The translations under genes and the position numbers were made by a program. A DNA stretch of 64,000 nt. It comes from Pycnopodia helianthoides (lineage: Eukaryota; Echinodermata; Asteroidea; Forcipulatida; Asteriidae). Shown here piece after piece: positions 21,819 to 32,263 of the stretch. How positions within the stretch are numbered: position 1 is the stretch's first letter; each line of letters begins with the position of its first letter. Location: contig CM063255.1 of NCBI GenBank assembly GCA_032158295.1, forward strand, positions 2,754,501 through 2,818,500. Reading direction: 5' to 3'. The notes below the pieces were generated by a model that saw only the letters and a list, made by a program, of their open reading frames with translations, ran no database searches and had not been told where the DNA came from.

Positions 21819-24074
21819 CCGAAGAGTTTCTCTTGCATTGCACCCACCAACAAGTCAAAGGAGTATCTTCTAATAAACGGTTGTCCAAAAGACACCGCTG
21901 ACACCCAGACGGCTGTTCGATGTGAGAACCCCGACCAAGATGACGTGTTCGCTTCCATCCCATGCTATGCGGCAAGCAATGGCGTCCACTATCGTAATAT
22001 TTACTGTGGTCTGTGTCACGGCGAAGAACAGGGTGGTTTAATCCCATGGGAAATTCTTGTCGACTGTGGGGATCGAGAATCCAATATCGCCGCCGAGCTT
22101 CTGCAAAGGTCTATTTCAAACCTCAACAAGGTTGAAAACGAGTTGGGCTGTGACGTCATCTTCAAAGTTTCCAAACTAACAGAGGACATAATGTTTCCTC
22201 CGCGTCGTTGTTACCCGGATGTTATACGTCACTGTCCGACAGCCCAGGACGCCCTCAGCGACGCGTGCGAGTCGTACACGGCACTCACCGTGACGAATCT
22301 CGACATACGACAACTCTTCCGTAATCCCCATTGCGCACTGTGTAATCTCCCAAACGGGCCGGCACGAGTGGACCATGCCACGGATTGCTCCACAAATATC
22401 CCTGTTTTCTATTTAGAAGGATTCTTCAAGGAGACCGGTGTAGTACCACCAGCCGTTGCTCCACCACCGATTTTTATCATATTTGATTTTAGGTCCAGGG
22501 GTAGAGTGCAAGTCAGTAGAGACAGCCAGATTCTGTCAACAACGGAAACAGTTCAGTGTTCAGCTAATGAAGTGTACGATCCTTTTGTCTCCAGTTGTCG
22601 TAGGCTGTCGTGCTCTTCTGGTTACCTCCTAGAAGGGAACCAGTGTGTTCCTGACTTTGGGTCAATGGGACAGGCGTGTGGAGACCAACGAGGTGACGAT
22701 GATATCGAAATCGGAGTGACTGCCACTTTTGGGGGACCAATGTGAGGAAGGTCTTCCTTCTGAACTGGATGTTCTTCGAGACGAACAGCAATGTCTCGTC
22801 GAAGAAATCCCCGAACTTGGTGGAAGACTTACCAAAGTGTATTCCATCCTTTCATCGCCAGATTGCGCGGGAATGGGCAAGTTTTCTTTCATAGCCACGG
22901 GAAGAAACACCACCTTCGGTGCGTTACGTCACGGGCTGAAAATATCTCTTTCTATTTCAGAATCTCCTCTTTGTTGGATGTTTAACGTCAGTGACACGTG
23001 GTCTGTCGAAGTTCACCAGCAGTGTGAAAATCTGCAGGAGGAAAGTTGTAATGGACGCTGGATTAATGAAACTGAATTTTCCATCTCTGTTCGAAACGAC
23101 ACCACCTTCGTGTACGTCAACGCATCAAAGTCTTGGTTTCCGTTGAATCAGGCGATAGTGCGAGCCAACTTCAACAGGCGGGAACGTTTCTTTGACCAAT
23201 TTACCGACTTGCAGATCTGCGCAGAGCCAACGCTGTCTTGCCCTCTGGAAACTTTGAACTCTTCTCTTTTCCAAGAAGCTGTAAATAACACAGGGGCAGT
23301 GATCTACACCCCGGAAGGAATTGTGTTTAGTAAAGGAGAGTATGTAAAAACCGAAAACGGATATATCCAAGTGTGTTCCTTCAATGAGGAAAACGGAACA
23401 ACACATATGTAGTAACCTTCTTCGATTTCTCCATAATCCAGCAAGCCTTGAGCCTCGCTGGCAATATCGTATCGATGATTGCTGCAGCAGCGACCTTTGC
23501 TACGTACTGTCTCTTCAAGGAGCTCCGTAAACGCATCAGTGTAGCCATCGTGGGTCTGGTAGCCTGTCTCTTTATGGCGCATCTCTTGTTTCTTCTCAGT
23601 GGTACAGCAACCGGCAACCAGGCTGCGTGCACCGCCGTGGCATTCTTGGGGCACTTCTTCTGGTTATCCTCAGTCCTGTGGACCAGCGTCTTGGCGTTTG
23701 ACCTGCACCAAACCTTCGCCTACCAATCCAAACTGCGAAGAGTTGAAGGTGGCGTGCGAGTTCTAGTTATACAAGTTCTCTTCACGGTTTCAGTTGCCAT
23801 GGTAATCGTGGTACCTTGCCTAGTCATCCATCTGTGCGACTGCACTGACATCCCTCTGTGGTATGGAGACGAGAATGTGTGTTGGATAGGCGATAGATAT
23901 GCCAACCTGGTAGCCTTCGGACTTCCCATTGGTATCATCGTACTCGTGAACGCAGTCTTGTTTTCCTTCACCGTGCGTGGAATCCACTCCGCAAAGAGAA
24001 AGGCCGAAGGCATGCTGAGGTCTGAAAAAACAAGGGATCAAAGATCGCGACAAGAGCTCATCATTTATGCAAAG
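21819..24074 (+). CDS. SMB-containing Methuselah/adhesion-like GPCR, exon 3 (ectodomain to TM5), two frameshifts
   Basis: Phase-0 acceptor GGAAACAG, phase-0 donor GCAAAG|GTAAAG. The first part is a Cys-rich ectodomain (CYAASNGVHYRNIYCGLCHG, CALCNLPNG, CRRLSCSSGYLLEGNQCVPD). A second ectodomain segment runs 22742-23400, and a secretin-family membrane region from about 23415 includes TM1 (QQALSLAGNIVSM), TM2, TM3 (FFWLSSVLWTSVLAFD), TM4, the ECL2 cysteine (VCWIGDRY) and TM5 (AFGLPIGIIVLVNAVLF). The frame shifts twice: one surplus G in the GGGGG run at 22731-22735, and one missing base near 23388-23396 (GGAAAACGG). The shifts compensate. Lack of a clear GPS motif suggests Methuselah-like rather than classical adhesion GPCR. 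No TM6-TM7 exon is recognisable downstream. It is either a young pseudogene or a gene with assembly indels and an unlocated last exon. Confidence 0.8.
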
Positions 24075-24626
24075 GTAAAGTGCTGTTAATAATCGGGGCT
24101 GTTAAATAACAACAAAAATCCAAATACAGGCAAGCCATGCAACTTTTCAAAATACTCGCTTGAAAAAACAGCAAAACGCCTTGCTGAAATTTCCTCGATT
24201 TTAAATATTTTTGACAAACTGCAATGGCACGACTGCAAAATGTAAGAATACTTTTATGTAAGTTCCCGGTCAATTAAAATTTATTTCGTTCTTCCCGTTC
24301 AGGGTTCGTTGCAGTCATTTCCTTTTCATTTATAAACATTCAAGACTACATTATTACCATATTTCGGTTTAATTTCTAATTCCGATTTACAAAATTGATG
24401 ACATTGAATGCTTGGCCAGCCATTTGCTATTGGCTTTTTTGACTAACATAAAAGATCTGTGCGACCTAAATGAATTTTAATTAATGATGTTATAATGACT
24501 TTCGAACTGTTGCACGGAACATTCATTTTCAAACGAAACTGAATGAGCTGGGTGCTAAGTTTGGTGAATGTTTGTTGAACTTGGCCGGGAAAACCCACAG
24601 TTTCAAATTAAATTTCGTGATATTTA

Positions 24627-24665
<39 letters not shown>

Positions 24666-25436
24666 CAGGAATATCATGAAATATCTTTTAGTTGATCGGT
24701 ATAGATGGTCATGTTCACCCATAAAGGTGCCCTGCCAATCCGGAACCGGAAATGAGCACGGGTCCATACGGACCTTAGGTCAGGCCGGGTCGTATTCGAT
24801 TCGGCACTTTTTAGAGTGTGGGTTCTTGTAGCGTTGTGATGGTAATAGGGTAGTGGCACACAGTCAGAGTATGTCATTTGAACGGGTTATCTATATATAG
24901 AACCATCGCAGATTTGTCATTTGAGAAAAATATACATTGAATAACAAGCAATGGCAGATATTTTGATAATTACATATTATTCCACCTTTATTTTATTTTT
25001 TCAGTACAAGATGTGCAATGGCCCCTGTCTAGCCAATTGTATTTTCGTCTTTATTCGATTTTGAAAGCTACTGGTATTATGTGGAAACCGCATGGCTATG
25101 ACTGTGGACTTGGACCGGATTCCAAATTGGCGGCTACAGCTACGGCTATACCACATTTGTTAATGGAATCGCTAAGGATGTATTTTACTCCAACGCATGA
25201 TGGAAGCGGCGATCCAGCCGTAGCCGAAGTCGTAGCCGCCAACTTGGACACGCCCTTAGTCTCCACATTCTCATGTGGTATTTTGTAGAAAAGAACCATT
25301 TGGGAAGTAGGTTTTTAGATGTTGATTAAAACCATGCGCTGCAGTATGCCATTAGACAGAATCCATCCCCCGGTGGACGAGTCCGCTGCTGTACCGTGTA
25401 AAATTGCGTGTCAAACTACTTGTGGCTGCTCACATA
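24075..25436. other. Region where a TM6-TM7 exon is expected but not seen
   Basis: A strong acceptor-like sequence (TTTTATTTTTTCAG) ends at about 25004, but none of the three following frames reads as TM6. The 25100-25260 block has GGCGGCTAC(A/G)GCTACGGC-type ends in inverted orientation and looks like a MITE, so the exon may have been displaced or lost. Confidence 0.4.
24630..24664. repeat. CA microsatellite
   Basis: About 17 AC/CA repeats. Confidence 0.98.
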
Positions 25437-25498
25437 TGAACGTTTCTGAGTTTAAGGGTACCATGTGCACATGGTACCCTTAAACTCAGAAACGTTCA
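25437..25498. repeat. Perfect 62-bp palindrome, no spacer
   Basis: The left arm ends GGGTACCATGTG and the right arm begins CACATGGTACCC. All 31 base pairs match with no loop. A spacer-free palindrome of this size would be expected to be unstable. Confidence 0.95.
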
Positions 25499-25829
25499 CT
25501 GAATCCCCAGAACAACACAAAAATGTTCATAGGGGGTGAGCACACTCATTTGAAGAAAAAAAATGTTACCAAAATCAAACTTGTTTTCATTTTTTGGCAC
25601 TGCTTTCCAGTGCTTACCGGTCTTCTGAGAAACAAGGTATCTTATTTACTTGGCCTGCCCGAAACCACAAGGTGCAGCTGTTCGTCTTGTGTCTGCCTGA
25701 TGTCTGCAACAGTGACAGGATGATTGAATGCCTCAAGTAACTGCGGCTAAGATCTAAGACCTTGTAGCGTATCCATTGTCAATGTAAAGTATCTGGGGAG
25801 TTCTATGGGGCTTTGAAGTTAAAGTCCAA

Positions 25830-26130
25830 TGTATTGCAACTGACCTTCTTATGCATTGACGTCATCAAGCCGCTGATGATGAAACAATGGGAACGCACAG
25901 ATTTGTACGGCGGCACACAGGATTGGCCAATGAGCATCTTCCTTTTGACCTCTATAGGCGAGGGCGCCCTACTTAAATGACGTCAGGTGCATAAGGTTTA
26001 TTTCGTTTTGAAACCGTCATTTAGTTTTCAGTGGCAGCAGACTTACCAGGTAAATCCATTGTTCTCAGCAATGTGCCCATGATTGGAAGTACGTAAACAA
26101 TTGAATTTTACCTGGTAGGTCTGCTGCCAT
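25830..26130. mobile_element. Two short MITE-like repeats
   Basis: 25830-26010 (GCATTGACGTCATCA ... GCGCCCTACTTAAATGACG) recurs at about 48925-49080. 26031-26130 has TGGCAGCAGACTTACCAGG against CCTGGTAGGTCTGCTGCCA termini and recurs at about 37446-37550. Confidence 0.65.
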
Positions 26131-27248
26131 CTAGCGTTCAAAAGTCTCCCAATGGGCGAAATTGGTATTCAGTTTAGCAGAGTAGGCGCATTTCGAGATT
26201 TCAGCAAAAAGCTGCTGCGAATTTGATTTTCTATCCGAAGGGATTGTTAAATTGAACGGCTATCATTGTGGCATGACGCAAGAGAACATTTGCTTGCACA
26301 TAAATATTAATTGAAATCGATTTTTTTTTAAATCGATAGATATTGATTAAGGTTTTCTTATTTATTAAACTTTTACCTATCTAGTAAGGGAAAACATGGC
26401 ACCAAGGTGATATAAACAAGAGAACCAAACTAAGATTAAATGACAATTATAAACTGATCAGAATAGACCAACTATAAGAACCACAAGTATCTTGGAAGTA
26501 TATTGTAAACGTACCCAGTGTTCGCATTGGATGGTGCAATCTTCCCCTGGGAACGTTCACTGGTTCACCTTCCGCATGGTCCCACGTCACCTCCAGCTAG
26601 AAACGTCTTCGTTGCTATTGGTTGACTAACATAGGTCTGGACCATACAAATAGATCTCGGAGAATGCTTTAAAAAAAATGTGTGCTTATCAATGCTTATC
26701 TGCTTTGAGGCAAGTCATGCGCGCTGCCATTTTAGCTGTATGGCAAATTCCAGCTTTCCCATTGGTTGATCTGGTTAATTTTGCCATACAGACATGTCAC
26801 ATGGTATTGATACTCTTTGTCCACAGTTGACATAGAGGGCGTGCACAGAAGACACAGACACAGACAACAATCGAGTTCAGCATTCTCTTATTTCTATTTC
26901 TATGGTCTGGACTAGAATCGGGAAGCTTGCACGCCCTCAATATTTCACCCGTGTTAAGGTTTGCTGTGCGCTAAGATCACATGGTGTGGAGATTGTGCCT
27001 TTGTTGATGTGCTGGGTTTCATTGGACCATGGGGGTAAATGGGACATGAATATAGTGCGACCAGATTGATGTAGTTTCACCTTTTCATTAGCTCTGCCCT
27101 TGATGTATCAGATCATGTTGAACATAATGGGAACACATTTTGGTGGCCAAGTTACCCTAATTATATGTGTGGTGGGTTCTTCCAAACACACATGCCTAAG
27201 TGTTTATTTGAAAACGTCAGTGCCCCGCATGTAAAATGCACATACAAT
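26131..27248. other. Intergenic stretch, no gene recognised
   Basis: No splice-bounded coding segment or repeat with clear ends was identified here. Confidence 0.4.
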
Positions 27249-27250
27249 AT

Positions 27251-27556
27251 AGACCTTTCCATTGTTGATCAACAAACCGCGCTGGTTGGCATGGAAGGCC
27301 GAATGTTAGAAAAACACTCGATCGTGTTAACAGATGTTTCAACAAAATTCAACATTTTCTGCAAACTTTCAATTAAGTAAAGTACCTTTCATGATTGGTT
27401 GCTTTGTTTCCAACAAATTCAACACTATTTTTGATTATTTGTGTAACATTGTTAAAAACTGTGGCTATCTGTTTTTGTTTTGCATTTATGGCTTTCCATA
27501 GTTTTCCGACCTCGGTTGGCAAAAACTCGGGCTGTGACGTTGCAATAGAAAGGTCT
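27251..27556. mobile_element. MITE with AGACCTTTC termini, TA-flanked
   Basis: AGACCTTTCCATTG at the left and CAATAGAAAGGTCT at the right are inverted, with TA on each side. A second copy at 36766-37075 is inserted in a Mutator-like MITE. The interior includes CGCGCTGGTTGGCATGGAAG in both. Confidence 0.8.
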
Positions 27557-27624
27557 ATAGCCCATTATATATGCATGTCCCAATGCGCAAAGGATTCTGG
27601 ATGAAATCTGAGTCCAAACAACAC

Positions 27625-27853
27625 TAGCCCGAACATCTGACGTCACACTTCGAGGCTCGTGAATTACGCCGCTAGAGACCGGCTTCGAGCGTTTGGAGGA
27701 ATCCTGACAAACGCACCTTTGACCTCGCATCCCATTGCGGTCTTGCAGATAGGGGGACCAGTTGGACAGGTGACCAGTAGCAGTGACAATCTCTTTGACT
27801 AATGAACCGGTGCCTGTCCTTATCCTTGCGGATAAGGACAGCGTACCAGTCTA
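27625..27853. mobile_element. Mutator-like MITE, 229 bp, perfect 9-bp TSD
   Basis: TAGCCCGAACATCTGACG ... GACAGCGTACCAGTCTA, flanked by AAACAACAC at 27616-27624 and 27854-27862. This uninterrupted copy gives the reference structure for the family. Confidence 0.9.
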
Positions 27854-27862
27854 AAACAACAC

Positions 27863-28867
27863 AGCAATCGCCATGGCGCGCTGATTTTGAAGCAATGCCG
27901 TGCACAACATAAAACCCGGCACAATTACATAAAGTAAACTACAGTATGGCGTTCATCATGGCAGCTTAAATGATTTTTTAAACTGTACTCGGTTGTCGTA
28001 TCCTATTCATCCATTAGACCAACATGATCTTGTTTGTGCATGGCATACGATGCATCACGCAACAATTGTGTTTCAGTTGAGTGATTGTAAAGTGTATATT
28101 AATTACAACATAGATTTATATTGCGGTATTTTTTTGTTAAAGATGGCGCCTGTGCACGATGGGCTGTTGGTGCATTTGACATGTTTTGCTGTTCAGTCTA
28201 TTAAAAAAAATGCGTGGTGTACTCCGGGACTGTTTAACAACCTCCGTTTGCTACTCTGCACTACACTTGTTAGTAGTAGTTTAAAACTTAAGGTCACCAA
28301 GTTCTGCAATAGGTTAAGGAGTAATTTCTCTACGATTTTGCAATCATCTTGACAAGTAAGCGCGATGATAGAATTGTGAATCAAACAAATTTATTAAGTT
28401 GTTTTTAGTTACATATTTGCAGCTGCTTTACTAGCCAAAATGTAGGCCATGCCGTGAAATGTAGGCCTATGTATTTATTTATTTATATAAATGTATAATA
28501 TAGACTTAAAATATCATGCTAGTAACAAAACCTAAATATTACCGTAAATTATATGTATTCGGATTTCTTATAACGATATGCATACGTCAGTTAACAAAAA
28601 ATATTGAATCAAACAAACACAAGTTAATTTAATGAAAGGAAATGCGTTTTACCCCTTCTTTCAAATATCCCAAATAGATATACCTCAACACCAACCCATC
28701 CTTTAGCAATCATTCCCTCTACTCTTCCCTTGGCGAGCAGACTTGAGCAACTGACAATTTGAAATCAGTTAGGAACAACAACACCTTAAGTTTTTCTAAT
28801 CTCTAGTCTTGAATTGGTTTACGCCGTGTTGCTTGCTCCACGCAAACAAACACGGTACCATCCTCAT
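27863..28867. other. Intergenic stretch, no gene recognised
   Basis: One open frame at 27993-28352 has no recognisable domain and no codon or splice support. Confidence 0.4.
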
Positions 28868-29304
28868 TTAAAAATAAGACTGAAGAGTTCCCTGACGTCT
28901 GATGTCACTGGTCCAGCAGTGAAAGCCTCCGCCGAAGGAGTTGGCATGTCTCATGGTTCGCTCGTCCCCAGCGCCTTGCCTTAAAACCAAAGGCGCTGGG
29001 ATGGGCAAACGTATCGTTAACGTTAATGCTCAGTCCCATGCTCAGTCCCATCATGCATCACACTCACACTGCAAGCACTGCACGCATGACGTACTTCCTG
29101 AACAAGAATCTGTGCAAGCTGATTAGCCCATCCCAGCGATCGCTGGGGCCGAGCGAAGTCTCACGGATGCCTTGATGGTCTTGATCCCAAGCTTCTCGAA
29201 CATCTTGATGGTAGGGATCTCGTTGGAGTCGACCATGACGCGGTTTTCATCAAGCACCAGGACGTTCATTGACAGCCATTGGGATCCAAGCCACAATGGG
29301 TGAT
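28868..29304 (-). pseudogene. gatm: Glycine amidinotransferase last exon, interrupted by a MITE
   Basis: Minus strand, after an acceptor CTATCTATACAG, the exon encodes [20 protein letters not shown], then [19 protein letters not shown], then KTIKASVR. After a 201-bp insertion plus a duplicated 9-mer it continues [20 protein letters not shown] and TLQSYF, then TAA at 28868-28870. This is the C terminus of GATM (AGAT), the mitochondrial enzyme that makes guanidinoacetate from arginine and glycine. The catalytic Cys (human Cys407, in FHCW) lies beyond the insertion. Reading through the MITE meets a TAA within about a dozen codons, so translation would stop before the active site. No other GATM exon was recognised in the window; this is probably a duplicated, dead terminal exon. 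Confidence 0.88.
28957..29157. mobile_element. 201-bp Mutator-like MITE inside the GATM exon
   Basis: Ends TTCGCTCGTCCCCAGCGCC and CGCTGGGGCCGAGCGAA are inverted. Flanks GTCTCATGG (28948-28956) and GTCTCACGG (29158-29166) are a 9-bp duplication with one mismatch. A second copy lies inverted at 38767-38978. Confidence 0.9.
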
Positions 29305-29335
29305 CTGTATAGATAGGAAAACCACAGTATGGTCC

Positions 29336-29545
29336 AATTTATACCTGGGACCAATTTCATCCAGCTGCTTAAAGCAGAAAATATTACTTAACAATTTCCT
29401 GCTTAGCACAAATTAGCAGGATACCAGTCACAAATTGTACATGTGACAAGTTATTTTTGGCTGGTAACTTTATTAAGGTAAGCATAATTTTGTTATGCTT
29501 AAGCTATTTTTTGTGCATACGATCTCATGGCATATGAGCTGAGCA
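29336..29545. mobile_element. MITE related to 16949-17134
   Basis: GACCAATTTCATCCAGCTGC at the left, and the shared interior TTAGCAGGATACCAGTCAC. The right end is decayed. Confidence 0.6.
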
Positions 29546-29844
29546 GTGCGTGCGATGTAGTTAAGACAATGGACATTTAAAAAATGGAAGCATGTGCTGA
29601 CAACGTGCCTCGTTTGAAGGAATTTTAATAAATGCATGTACACAATTCGGTATTTAATCTAAAGGCTTAAAAAATAAGCTCAGGTTAATTGTTTTTCAGC
29701 TGTAGTGCTTCAGGTTAGTTAAGCTGAAAAACTTACATATTTATCCACATTATTTTGAGTTGAAATATTTCTCGAGATGCTTTATACTATCGAAAGCTGC
29801 TGTGACTTCTAACCAAGTCATTTTTTATTGCCATTGATTTTTAG

Positions 29845-29958
29845 TAGTAGTAGTTGAGCGAGAGGTTGTCTTCAGCCGACACCTTCTCGGGAAACTCTGA
29901 TGGTCGTCTTCCACGCATCCCGGTCCAGCATCAGCGTCCTCAGCTCAGCGTCCTCAGC
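29845..29958 (-). mobile_element. Tiny 5'-truncated LINE insertion with 10-bp TSD
   Basis: Minus strand encodes LRTLMLDRDAWKTTIRVSRE, an RT C-terminal motif, followed by a stop and an ACT-repeat tail. TGATTTTTAG flanks it perfectly (29835-29844 and 29959-29968). It sits in the right part of a TTAA-type MITE that ends CCTTCCCTTTAA near 29998. Confidence 0.75.
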
Positions 29959-30246
29959 TGATTTTTAGAGTGATTACCAATCGTACACCTTCCCTTTAAA
30001 TACAAGTCTGTAACAATGCCACGCTCATTGCAACCTGCTTTTTAGTGGTACTGACTCGAGCTAGTCTAATTCCTATCGAACCCTGCGGGGGCTGCTGTCC
30101 GCATGACGTTCTGACATTACTTTAATATTTCCAGACAAAACAGTCTTACCCACATCGTACACACCTGTGTCAGCTCATATTATGCCATGATATTGTAACG
30201 CAAAGATTGTTAAAGGTTATAACTGTAACTCTTACTCTCTGGTTAA

Positions 30247-31384
30247 AGGAAAATTACAGAATTGGTTTTTGCTAACAATTAAAACCCTCGGGGAAGCAAC
30301 GTGGTGAAAAAATTCTCCACATATTCCAAATATGGTCATAATTTTTTTTCAATGGGCCAAAGAAGCCACGAATTTCTGTATTTCTCACCCCTTGTATACA
30401 CCACAAGCCTGTAGACTCCCATTGGCCAGGCTATAACCACTGCCGAGTAAGAATTATTGAATGACAGCAGTCCCAACGGACAGCAATGCCCTTGGGAATT
30501 GTAACTTGATATCTTAGGCCTGCGCTAAACGTCGCACGTTTGTCGTCTCGAACTCAAACAGTTGTAAAATTAGGAATTAAATTCGACAAAAGAGCGACGT
30601 TTAGCGCAAACCTTTTATTTAAGTTCGGCACTGCCGTGTAGCACGGCAAGCCCTGCCGTACTACACGGTAGCGGCACGACACGGTGACAAACGTCGCGCT
30701 CTTGCCGTGTCGAATCGAACTGAAAACATTTGAGTTCGGCTCGGCAAAAGTGCGACGTTTAGCGCAGACCTAACACACACTGCTGGCCCAGACAAAAGCC
30801 CTGTGGGGATTAAAATTGCTTTTGGGCTGGCAGGAGGGGGTCATTGACCTACAAAACTGAGAGGTGATCAAATCCTCCACCTGGAGGACGCGCGTTATAC
30901 AAAAGGGCCCGCTTCTCCGAGGGTTAAACAGTTGCTGGCAATTAAACACAATAATTGGTATGGTGCCTAATCACCATAGAAGTGAAAAAAAGCATGGGGT
31001 GAGAGAAAAATCAAATGGTCCTCATTGGGATTTGCTGGCTGTGTAAGCACTTTATGTATTCCACCATATACACAAACTGACAAACCTGTAGAAGTTTGAG
31101 ATCGATCGGCCATCTGGGTCACGAGAAAATAGTGAAAAACCGATTACACATTTGCATGAAATCACATAGATTCAACAAATGAATAAAACGCTCACTGAGC
31201 GATAAACTCCAATCGGATAATTGGTTGATTCATTTCTCATCAAATATGGCATTTCAGACAGAAATATTTCAAGGGATGTTTTCTACTATCATCATCAATT
31301 AGACCGTATAAGTTTTATGTAAATCTGTGATCAAAAAGTATATTTTACAAGTTTTTTTCTTACCAATTCTGTAGTAACGTTCCT
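30247..31384. mobile_element. TTAA MITE (AGGAAAATTACAGAATTGG family) carrying a large nested insert
   Basis: TTAA at 30243-30246 and 31385-31388. The ends match the compact copy at 45601-45980 (TTACAGAATTGGTTTTTGC, and CTTACCAATTCTGT at the right). About 0.6 kb of extra DNA separates the left end from the body, including the MITE at 30512. Confidence 0.75.
30512..30771. mobile_element. GC-rich MITE with GCGCTAAACGTCGCAC termini, nested
   Basis: TTAGGCCTGCGCTAAACGTC at the left against GACGTTTAGCGCAGACCTAA at the right. A third internal copy of the end motif lies near 30595, so it may be two overlapping insertions. Confidence 0.75.
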
Positions 31385-31388
31385 TTAA

Positions 31389-32263
31389 GATGGTGTAAAA
31401 TGACATTTTATTTGATACCCTTTCAAGGCAAATGGCGTCATCGGACATCAAAAACAAATGGATCTGTACATTCTACAGAGGACTTTTTGTGCCATTCAAA
31501 AGGTCAAATTCAATGCCGTTTTGATTTAATATCATCAATTTTCGGGAACGAACTGAAAATTCTTTGTACAAATTTGTACAGACCATTCAGGAAATGTGAC
31601 GTCATGGAATGTTTCTTATTTTGCTAAAACTGCACTAATTACAGTGTATCAAACTGATCCTTGCTCTATGATCAAACAAAGTGGCATTTTAAACCATTTT
31701 ATTAAACGTGAGTTTAGAGACTTGAAAATCACTGGATCCCAAAATTGACCTTGAAGCCCCTCTTTAATACCCTCTGATGGCCTATATCTTTTAGCAACAA
31801 CAACAAAAAAGTGAAACCCTTTAAGTTCTATCCTCACACAGGCCCGATTGACATGGCTTATGACCCTTGAGGCAGTATGACCCATGGACTCCGAATCCCC
31901 AGTAGTAAAACACTTTTATATGGGGTATAACAACAACAAAAAGCGGTTTTGCAGTAAACCAAAACTTTTTCTTTTCTGTTTTGCCAAACTATCTCTACAA
32001 CGTTTTTAAAAGTCATTAACTTTGGAAAAAGAAAGTATGAAATCAACATTGTAAAGGAAGTATACAATCATGTTTTCCTAACGTACAGCACGCTCAGTGC
32101 TGTCCTGTAGGGCATCCAAAGACAAATCAACAATAAATGGAAAATGATTTGTGCTGACAACGTACCACGGGGGCGTTGAAACCAAATAGGACCCTCGCAG
32201 GACTCGTTATGACACTGTTTGGCATCTTCTTTTGACCTTGTATTTCTCCCTAACCATAATCTG
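31389..32263. other. Intergenic stretch, no gene recognised
   Basis: AT-rich; open frames here lack domain or splice support. Confidence 0.4.

Noticed and set aside
25013..25288. Candidate last exon of the receptor after the acceptor at 25004
   Set aside because: Phase-0 reading stops after 19 codons and no frame gives a TM6-like helix.
27993..28352. 119-aa plus-strand ORF
   Set aside because: No recognisable domain, AT-rich and repeat-like composition.
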